Origin: Hyalella azteca
Taxonomy: Eukaryota; Arthropoda; Malacostraca; Amphipoda; Hyalellidae
Direction: 5' to 3'
DNA length: 64,000 nt
Assembly (NCBI RefSeq): GCF_000764305.2
Contig: NW_025939316.1
Coordinates: 41,561 to 105,560, forward strand
Shown: in pieces, positions 33,229 to 41,900 of the stretch
Numbering within the stretch: the first letter of the stretch is position 1
Layout: each line of letters starts with the position of its first letter
Translations under genes and position numbers: made by a program
Notes under the pieces: model-generated
Databases searched by the model: none
Told to the model about the DNA's origin: nothing
Seen by the model: only the letters and a program-made list of their open reading frames with translations

Positions 33229-34047
33229 CAGTGGTTCCCAAAGTGGGTGGTACCGCCCCCCTGAGGGCAGTGGAGAGATCTGGGAGGATGGGGGGCGGTG
33301 AGAAAGAAAGGGGCAGCAGTCCGAAATCGAACTCAGAAGTTCGAACGTTTGTTTGACGATTTGTACACAACACGGGCAGCACATGACTACGAATCGTAAA
33401 AAATTTCACGAGCTAAAAATCACCGTTTGGCAATTAAGGAATTTATATCCAAAATTTCGCTCGAATCTGTTGCTGTAGTGTGGAAGAAATTCTTTGGTCA
33501 CTGCAAATTTCGGCGCATATCGACATATAAATCCCGAATGCAGGTGAAATTTCAATTTTTCACGTCTTAAACATCACCGTTAGGTCTTAATGAGTACATG
33601 TTACAAGTTTTATCGAGCTGCGTTCATTAGTTTGGGAGATATTCCTTGATAATTGAATTTGGATATTGGCCGCGAGACCGGCCACGAGTCTAGCCGTAAA
33701 TTTGTCCCGAGACGTCTTGAATTTCTAACAGTTAAAACTTCTATAAAATGTATTGGTTTACTAAATGGGGTTATTTTTGTGAAGTACACATTTGTGTTTA
33801 AACTTTTTTTTTTTAAACTGCAGCGTACTAAAAATCAAGTAAGAGGCGTTTGTTTTTACATGGTTGAACTTATACAACTATAGTTGTATTAGTTCAACCA
33901 TTAGTTGTATAGTTGAACTATACAACTATAATACAACATGGTTGAACTATATTAGTTCAACCGTTTTTATATGTGAGTGGGGGGGGCGCTAGAGATTTAC
34001 TGGGGAGCCAAAGGGGGCGCCAGCCTGAAAAAGTTTCGGAACCACTG
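33229..34047. mobile_element. hAT element, non-autonomous (819 bp)
   Basis: Ends CAGTGGTTCCCAAAGTGGG and GTTTCGGAACCACTG share the inverted 10-mer CAGTGGTTCC. The flanks TGTTAGTC and TGTTAGAT are a probable 8-bp target duplication. The interior has a run of nested palindromes around GTTGAACTATACAAC (33858-33962) and no transposase. Confidence 0.88.
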
Positions 34048-34794
34048 TGTTAGATTGTTAGTGAGTTAGTCCATGCGGCGCAGGGCGGTGGAGCCTCCTA
34101 CCGGCAACCCGTTTAACGAGATTTCCGCTCTCTTATCACTTTTCGTTTCCGATTGTGACGTTTGGCTCTTGGTTGATGATGCTGGTGTATCCTGTTAGCT
34201 AGCTGCTGCTGTCGTGCTGTGTGATTACTGTAATGTAATAGCTGTAATTTATGCATAATTGTTTTCAGTAAAAACAAAAAAATGTACATGTTTGCACTTT
34301 GCTTGCAATTTAGTGTAGGTATTGTCAACTTGTATGTAATTGTGTATTTGTAGGAGTTGTGAATGTGATCTCAGAGATCGATGACATCATCATCATGAAT
34401 GATGAATTGACTTTAGGTAGGCTATATACCTAGGGCCTATAGCTAGTTTATTGGCGCTAGCTAATTGGCAAATCGGTCTGGAGCTACCCGTGAGTAAATA
34501 AAGACCCAAATACCTTACATACATTACCCAAATAGTAGCTAGGTACACTGTACACACTACACACTTGACTAGTGACACACTGAGTCTGACACTACCTTAG
34601 CTGTGGCAAAAAAAACCTGGGTTATGACTTATGGCGGCATGACCACTCCCCAGCTGTTGTGTTTGTAAATGGTTAAGCATGCAGTTTATTGGAAATTTCA
34701 TGCACAAAATTATAAAAAATATTGATAAAAATTTTATTCGGTATTAGGTACCTAGGTATGTGCATGGTGGCATTGGCAATCCAATTTCCAATAA
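34048..34794. other. No gene recognised
   Basis: Unique sequence between the hAT element and the second BORCS5 copy. Confidence 0.5.
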
Positions 34795-35100
34795 TAATGA
34801 TGAATAATGTCTACGATGATGGCGTGTTGATACTGGCTAGATGAATAATGTCTACGATGATGGCGTGTTGATACTGGCTAGATGAATAATGTCTATGATG
34901 ATGACATGTTGATACTGGTCAGCTGAATAATGTCTACTATGATGGCGTGTTGAAACTGGCCAGTTGAATAATGTCTACGATGATGGCATGTTGATACTGA
35001 ACAGCTGAATAATGTCTACGATGATGGTGTGTTGAAACTGGTCAGATGAATAATGTCTACGATGATGGCATGTTGATCTTGACCATCTGTAGCATTGTGT
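34795..35100. repeat. 41-bp minisatellite before the second BORCS5 exon 5, 7 units
   Basis: Same unit as 19088-19870 (GAATAATGTCTACGATGATG, TGTTGATACTGGC). It shows that the duplicated segment includes intron 4 sequence. Confidence 0.9.
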
Positions 35101-35580
35101 AGGCTGATGGCATGCCGTGTTTCTACACGACTCATGCCAAGACGTTTGTTCACTACGTACTCGTTTCATGATCACGTACTGAGATACAATTTTCGTAGTG
35201 TCCATGCTTGCTTTCTTCCAATGCCATCTTCATGTCCATTGCAATGCTAATTTTCCTTAATGTGCAACGTGCATTTTAAAGATAATCTCTTTATGACTGC
35301 ACATTTTAATGTTAATATATCTTCATGATTGCGCATTTCAATGCTAATATCTTCGTAATTATTCAATTAAATGCTACTCTCTCCGTAATTTATAATTTCA
35401 ACGCTAATATCCCGACACTCGATGTACACGAAGCTTCATCACTCGGTCAGGTGGACGCAACCCTGGCGACGGTGATTTACATAGTAATTCATTTGCTCCT
35501 TTGGTAATTACTTAGTAATTCATTTGGTCCTTTGGTAATTATTTAGTAATTCATTTGGTCAAGCTATATCACTCGGTCAG
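35101..35580. repeat. Duplicate of BORCS5 intron 4, with the exon 5 decoy at 35451-35475
   Basis: Matches 19860-20343 with small indels. The decoy acceptor CTCGGTCAG and 25 bases of exon 5 start are present here too, so the decoy arose before the two copies separated. Confidence 0.88.
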
Positions 35581-35796
35581 GTGGACGCAACCCTGGCGAC
35601 GGTGATGTCCATCCTGACGGAGAGACAGCGAGCCTTCGCCCGACACGCCGAGCGTCTAAGTCACGTCTCAGAACTAAGCCACTCTCTTACGACCTGCCAT
35701 GCTAACCTTAACACTCTCATAGAGACCCTTGATACGCTCAATAACTTGCTACCTATACCAGACCGCCTCGAACCATTCGTCTGGACCACAGGATGA
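35581..35796 (+). CDS. BORCS5: BORCS5 (myrlysin), terminal exon 5, copy B
   Basis: Second intact terminal exon, 71 codons plus TGA, after acceptor CACTCGGTCAG. Against copy A (20344-20559) there are nine base differences. Eight are synonymous, and one changes the first codon (GTG for TTG, Val for Leu) next to the splice site. The C-terminal signature RLEPFVWTTG is preserved. No other exons of this copy lie upstream; the preceding segment only reaches back into intron 4. It is either a second gene copy whose 5' part is missing or the other haplotype misplaced. The 3' flank is a 28-bp satellite, unlike copy A. Confidence 0.85.
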   Translation: MDATLATVMSILTERQRAFARHAERLSHVSELSHSLTTCHANLNTLIETLDTLNNLLPIPDRLEPFVWTTG

Positions 35797-35815
35797 AACT
35801 AAGTCATGTATTGAA

Positions 35816-36654
35816 CTCAAACGCTGTACACAAATGTGTTGAACTTGAATGCTGTACACAAATGTGTTGAACTTGAATGCTGTTCACAAATGTGTTGAAC
35901 TTGAATGCTGTACACAAATGTGTTGAACTTGAACGCTGTTTACAAATGTATAGAACTTGAACGCTGTACACAAATGTATAGAACTTGAACGCTGTACACA
36001 AATGTGTTGAACTTGAACGATGTACACCAATGTGTTGAACTTGAACGCTGTACACAAATGTTTTGAACTCAAACGTTGTGCGCAAATGTGTTGAACTTGA
36101 ACGCTGTACACAAATGTGTTGAACTTGAACGCTGTACACAAATGTTTTGAACTCAAACGCTGTGCGCAAATGTGTTGAACTTGAATGATGTACACAAATG
36201 TGTTGAACTTGAACGCTGTACACAAATGTGTTGAACTTGAACGCTGTACACAAATCTGTTGAACTCAAACGCTGTGCGCAAATGTGTTGAACTTGAACGA
36301 TGTACACAAATGTGTTGAACTTGAACGCTGTACACAAATGTGTTGAACTTGAACGCTGTACACAAATGTGTTGAACTTGAACGCTGTACACAAATGTTTT
36401 GAACTCAAACGCTGGACACAAATGTGTTGAACTTGAACGCTGTACACAAATGTTTTGAACTCAAACGCTGGACACAAATGTGTTGAACTTGAACGCTGTA
36501 CACAAATGTATTGAACTCAAACGCTGTACACAAATCTGTTGAACTCAAACTCTGTGCGCAAATGTGTTGAACTTGAATGCTGTGCACAAATGTGTTGAAC
36601 TTGAACGCTGTACACAAATGTGTTGAACTTGAACGCTGTACGCAAATGTGTTGA
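35816..36654. repeat. 28-bp minisatellite, about 30 units
   Basis: Units CGCTGTACACAAATGTGTTG plus AACTTGAA, with TTTTGAACTC variants. The period is not divisible by three, so peptides rotate through frames. It starts about 20 bases after the BORCS5 copy B stop codon and ends at N 36655. Related to the 27-bp array at 12222. Confidence 0.93.
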
Positions 36655-36655
36655 N

Positions 36656-37480
36656 TGACGTGACAGTTCCCATAGGTTCCTATAGGAACCCAAATAAGAG
36701 ATAAAATTAAATTTAGGTCATGAAAATACGAAATAATTGCATACACGCCCTGCCGCTGGCGCCCCGCTCTCTCGTGACCTTAGGGTTGCTGGGCTCCTAC
36801 ACGTGTTTGTGTGACGTCACCACCCACATGGGGGTGGCTGGGTGACGTCACCACCCGCATGGGGGTGGCTGGGTGGCTTGCCAAGGGTGGGTTGTTACTA
36901 CAGATACTATCATGGCCTGGTGCCAACACTGGGAGGAAATAACCACCCAGTGCCAGCCAACTTATTTGTTATGCTATAAGAAGTGGCTTGAATGGACGGC
37001 TAGCACGTGGTGACCTTACTGCTCCCCTCAACCCTTTGCCCCTCCCACGCAATACTTAATTTGTTTTCCACTCCAGTAAAATATACATTATTTAAGATAA
37101 CATTGATCTTCATTTATTAAACGGAAGATAATAATTAAACCACTGAATTTGATGTTGTCTCAGGGTTTTTATGTGTTAATGATTTTTTTACCATATCACT
37201 TATAGCGAGCGTTTACGATGTATTGTCTTTTTACAAACAGTATTGTGGAATGCTTTAACTTTTATTACTGATCTGTGAGAAGTCCCAATGAAACTCGGAC
37301 AACAAATTATGTCGCCCTCGACGAAGTAGCCGCGGCGTTGCAAATATTTTCATATTGACACGATCAGTCTAATATATCATGCTGAGTCTAGTATATCTAA
37401 TAATATTGACATGATCAGTCTAATATATCATGCTGAGTCTAGTATATCTAATAATATTGACATGATCAGTCTAATATAAA
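36656..37480. repeat. Segmental duplicate block, copy 2
   Basis: Repeat of 13826-14660, beginning TGACGTGACAGTTCC at the N and ending in the TCTAATATA repeats. It has two rather than three GTGACGTCACCACCC units. It leads within 650 bp to the BORCS5-like exon 1. Confidence 0.92.
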
Positions 37481-38126
37481 GTATATCAATCTATGGAAGA
37501 AAACGCTGGATTACTTTTGCGATAACAAATCTAGTTAAATAATAATTTCCATTGAGAAGTGAAAGGCAAAATATTACTCTTATTTTGTTTCAGCATAATT
37601 TCTCTTCAATAAGAGACCACAAGCGATGTTCCTCGGATGTATCTATACAAAATCATTATCTGGCTTTCGGTGATGATGTTAGGTTTGTTAGTGTTTGGTG
37701 TGAGTGTTTGAACCTGCCATTAATGAACCTATATTCTGTTGTTGAATGACAGTTCTCTTCAATCCGTATCATTTTTCGTCTCATGTGATCACAGGCAGCT
37801 TAAGTTTCTTTCTTTCTTCTTGGTTATGCGGTTACCTAATAGCTTTAGGAAAAGCTCCTCATTCAATCTATTTAACTATTCTATACCTATTTTAGATTCT
37901 TGATCTATTAAACTACCTACTCGATATCTATTTAAGATTGTAAATTATCAAAATATTGGATATCTATTCTAGATTTTTAATTTATTAAACTTTCGATATT
38001 TATTTTACATTTAAAATCTCCCAAACTATTATATTTTTAATTTATTTACTAAATCTCTCAAACAATTCTATTTACATTTTAGATTCTAAGCCTACTAAGC
38101 CTATGTGGTTGCCCCAGCACACCAGG

Positions 38127-38246
38127 ATGGGCAGTGAGCAGAGTCGGGAGGCGCTGCAGGGGACGGTGGGCGGCGGGTCGTCGTCCCGCCCCCCGTCAGG
38201 AGCTCCTGCCAGGGCCGCCGCTCCTACTGACTCACCAACACCCTGA
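38127..38246 (+). CDS. BORCS5: BORCS5-like exon 1 (myristoylation motif), isolated
   Basis: ATG in ACCAGGATGG context reading MGSEQSREALQGTVGGG and on for 39 codons to TGA. MGSEQS is an N-myristoylation signal (Gly2, Ser6) and matches the start of animal BORCS5. The true 3' border is unclear: possible donors are at GTGAGC (38134), GTCGGG, GTGGGC and GTCAGG. None is both strong and in the phase (1) needed by exon 2. After the coding part a 16-bp repeat CTGACTCACCAACACC occurs three times. It lies about 18 kb downstream of exons 2-5 and directly before the caspase, so it is misplaced relative to the gene, or belongs to another copy. Confidence 0.6.
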   Translation: MGSEQSREALQGTVGGGSSSRPPSGAPARAAAPTDSPTP

Positions 38247-38717
38247 CTCACCAACACCCTGACTCATCAACACCTAGGCATGTGCTCCATATCAGGGAAA
38301 TCTTCTGATAGGTCAACTTTCATGTTATTATCTATTTTATCTCCTCTTGAACAAGACATGCTGTCATCATAATATTGATATTCTATCAGTCTGAAATTTG
38401 ATGCCTATTTTTAGTTCATTTCCATCTCAGCAGTATTGAGGCATCTCATGTGCTCCTCTCATGTTTAATAGACGTTAATTCAAATAACTTTTTCCTGGTG
38501 CCCAGAATTTCTACCATACTGTGGTCATAGTTTAAGTTATCTTCATATTCAATATTAGTTTTTCTTCCAAATTACAGTTGATCTAGAATGTAATATCTTT
38601 GAAATTGCTCAATTAACTTAATTCATGAATATTTTTGCATTATTTAGCCCAATAATTACTTCAAATTCAGTGACTTGACTGGCAGTTCCTAATAAGAGTC
38701 AGTTGCTCCAACTTACC

Positions 38718-38915
38718 ATGGCATCTGCAATGAGTGATAATATTCTAGCATCGGCTACTGAAGCCGGTATTGAGGATTGTGTTGACAACCTCAGATACCG
38801 GAGAGATGTTTTGGGGCGCATGCTTGCTGATTCAAAGCATGGTGCTTTGTCAATGCTGCTTTTAGCTCTAGCCAAAAATAATCTGTTGGAGAAGAGTGAT
38901 ATACCAGGCCTGATG
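38718..38915 (+). CDS. Caspase exon 1 (prodomain, first half)
   Basis: 66 codons from MASAMSDNILASATEAG to NNLLEKSDIPGLM, donor GTGAGT. Predicted helices with alternating leucines fit the first half of a CARD-like fold. A nearer in-frame ATG (MSDN) is an alternative start. Confidence 0.82.
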
Positions 38916-41900
38916 GTGAGTGCAAATTAACTTTAAAATGAAGTTCTGTAATCACTTTTACTACAATATTTAATATTAACATTGAAGTATTCAAAAAGCC
39001 TATTTAAAGTGATAGCTGCTTGTTATAAATGTTATAGGTCTATAAGTAGTCATCAATTCAGTTTTAGATGATGAAGAAAATATCTTTTCTTGCAGTCAGA
39101 TGAGCATGTATTTTTCTTCTGATCTACCGAAATAAGGGCTATAGATCTACAGATGTTGCTGTAGAGTTACAAAATGGTTTTTATAGCATTTATACTACTT
39201 GCATAGATTATGGGTCATTTGGGGCCAAATTTGAGATCAACTAATGCTCTTGTTTGTTTAAATTTTGGAAATGTTTTTGATATTTGTGTCTTTTACTTGT
39301 TAAATATTTTGCTTTGGTAATTGTGAACTTGGCTTTGCTCCATAGTAAGGTTTAGACCTATTGAGCATTGAAGAATTTCCATATCAGGTATTTACTTATA
39401 CACAACTGACAGGTACCTAATTCAATATCTTTTATCCAAAGGCTTCGAATCTGACCCATGAAGAGAAGTGCCTGAAGTTCTTCACATATCTTGAAGAATC
39501 AATATTGAAGATTCCTGAACTGAAGAAGAGGCAAAATTATGTGGTTGGAGTGCTCAGAACATTGCTGGACCTTGACCATGAATACGTCGCTCTTAGCATC
39601 CACCCACAGCTTACTAGTGCTATATTGTGAGTGTACAAGCATCTGTATCTAAATTTTTTGACATGAACACATTGCTCTTAGCATCCATCAACATCGAACA
39701 GCTTATAGGTACTAGTGTTATATTATGAATGTATTGGAATCTGCACATTTTTAAATGTGAACATTATAGCTGTTGCTTTTACCTGCCAGTTACTAGTGCT
39801 ATTGTAAGCTCCAGCAACTTCATTCTATAGCAGTTTAAAAATTGCTTTGGATTGGTGAGGTCATTTATCAGTTTAGGTTATGAATATTATGTAACTCTCA
39901 TAATGGCTGTGGTTCAATACATAATCTTGCAATAGCCAAAATGTAGAATTGCAGCAAGTGTAAAAGCTATTAAAAAAATTCTATCTCAATGAATTTTCAT
40001 GCAATTGTTTTTGTTATTTATTAACTATATCCTCAATGTACATACATTGCAGATAAGACTAGTAAAGGGATGCATCAGGGCAACTGTTATTAATTTTCTT
40101 GCCCATTGCTTCCAGGAAAGACAAAGAAGACAGTTATTCTGCTGACATCCACTCCCCAGACTTGGCAAGAGGCAACGCGCTCTCCTCGGAACACACGCCT
40201 CGCTTACGAGAAAGTGCCTCGTACCCTGGTGCTGCCTCAGGAGATTCTCTCAATTCTGCTGGTTTGTATTTATCTTCCGTGTGCTCTTCATTGCAGTATT
40301 TCTAAATAAATCTTTTCACTTCACCATTATTCATTGCTAATTCATTTATTTTCACCACATTTTTCTTAGTTTTGCTTCATGTCCGTCTGTCTCGCCAAAA
40401 ATTTGAACCTTGATTTAGAGCAGTTCTGAAGATCCTAGAAACTTGAAATTTGGCATGTACGCTTATGTTGCCTAACAATTCAAGATTTGATCATCAGAAG
40501 TAATAATAAAAATATGTGTTAAATATAAAATTTTTCAATTAAAAAAAAATTGAAAATTCAGGGTTGGGTTTGGGAATCGAGTTTTTTTGTCAAACATCCA
40601 GAATTGCCAACCCTGGAAAATGATTTCGATTGCTAAACTAAAAGATAGAAAATAAAATAAATAAAAAAACCTTAAAACCACATTTTCTTAACGGACAAAA
40701 AAGAAAAACATTAACTCTTACATAACATTCTTCATAACTTTAATGTTATGTGAGAGTTAAATTTTTTATTTTTTGTCCATTAAGAAAACATGGTTTTTGA
40801 AAGTTTTTTATTTACACAACAGTAGAGCATATATCTTGTTATTGTACATGTACACACGTGTATCTACTGCATTAAAATAAAAAAATTCAACATGTTTGTT
40901 ATATTTCCTCCAGGGCTGCAGCAGAGTACTTCACAGGGCTTTGGTCTGGACAATTCCCAGGCTCCTTTGAACATCAGAGTGCGATATAATAACAAGATTC
41001 ACGGGCCTCAGGACGGAGAAGACTCTGATGAAGAGGTTTGTTAACATCATGAACTCAATGAAGCTTTCAAATTTTGCATTGAGAATGATTTTAAGAATTT
41101 TATTATGTTCATTTATACTTAGGCAATTATGGGTGAAAGTGTAGTAAATTTTAAATTTTTCATTGTTGTAGTGTAATGCCATAAATTTGTTTGTTTTCTC
41201 ATTATCACATCAGAGACAATCATGTAAAAATGAAATGATTTAATTGATGGGTTACTCCATGTAAGGACTTTGATAATCTTCTTTTGTGGTTGTCCAGTTT
41301 GACCCTAATTTAACTCTCATTAATTTGGATTCTAATAGTTTGCCATTGGGTCATTTTTATACTTTATAGCTGAGAGATCAATCTAAATTCATTTCTTCAT
41401 AATCAGAAGTTAGACAATTATATGATTTGAGATTAGTGACGTATTGAAATGTGACATTGTGACATATTGAAATGATGAATTCAGCTTTAGAACAGGTGAC
41501 TTCATCTGCAAATAATTTCCAGCAATTTAACAACCAATCTTACCTTAGCGTAATCTTGATCTAAATGTAACCTTAATCTTAATCTAACTCTTAAAGGTTA
41601 AACTAAAGTTTCCTTAGCCAATTATATACACTATATGTATAAACAGGTTTCAATGATTGCTGTTATTTGTTTTAGATTTACCGGAACTGTTCCTCTCCTC
41701 GAGGTCTTGTCTTCCTGGCTGACTATTCCTTCAAGAACAGTAGAACAAACCACGAGCCGAGGCAAGGCTCGCACATTGATGTGCGCAACCTCAAGGAACT
41801 CTTTGAGCAGATGGGCTACCATGTTCCTCACGTCTACGTTGACCTCGACAAGAAAGTAATGTTTCATCGCTAATTAGCTCTATTTACAGACTACTTAAAC

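Noticed and set aside
35804..36746. Overlapping minus-strand open frames up to 205 codons
   Set aside because: By-products of the 28-bp array; peptides are the same monomer read in rotating frames.
38134..38139. Donor GTGAGC inside the BORCS5-like exon 1
   Set aside because: It fits the phase of exon 2 but would leave only MG from exon 1 and destroy the MGSEQS myristoylation motif, so it was not chosen.
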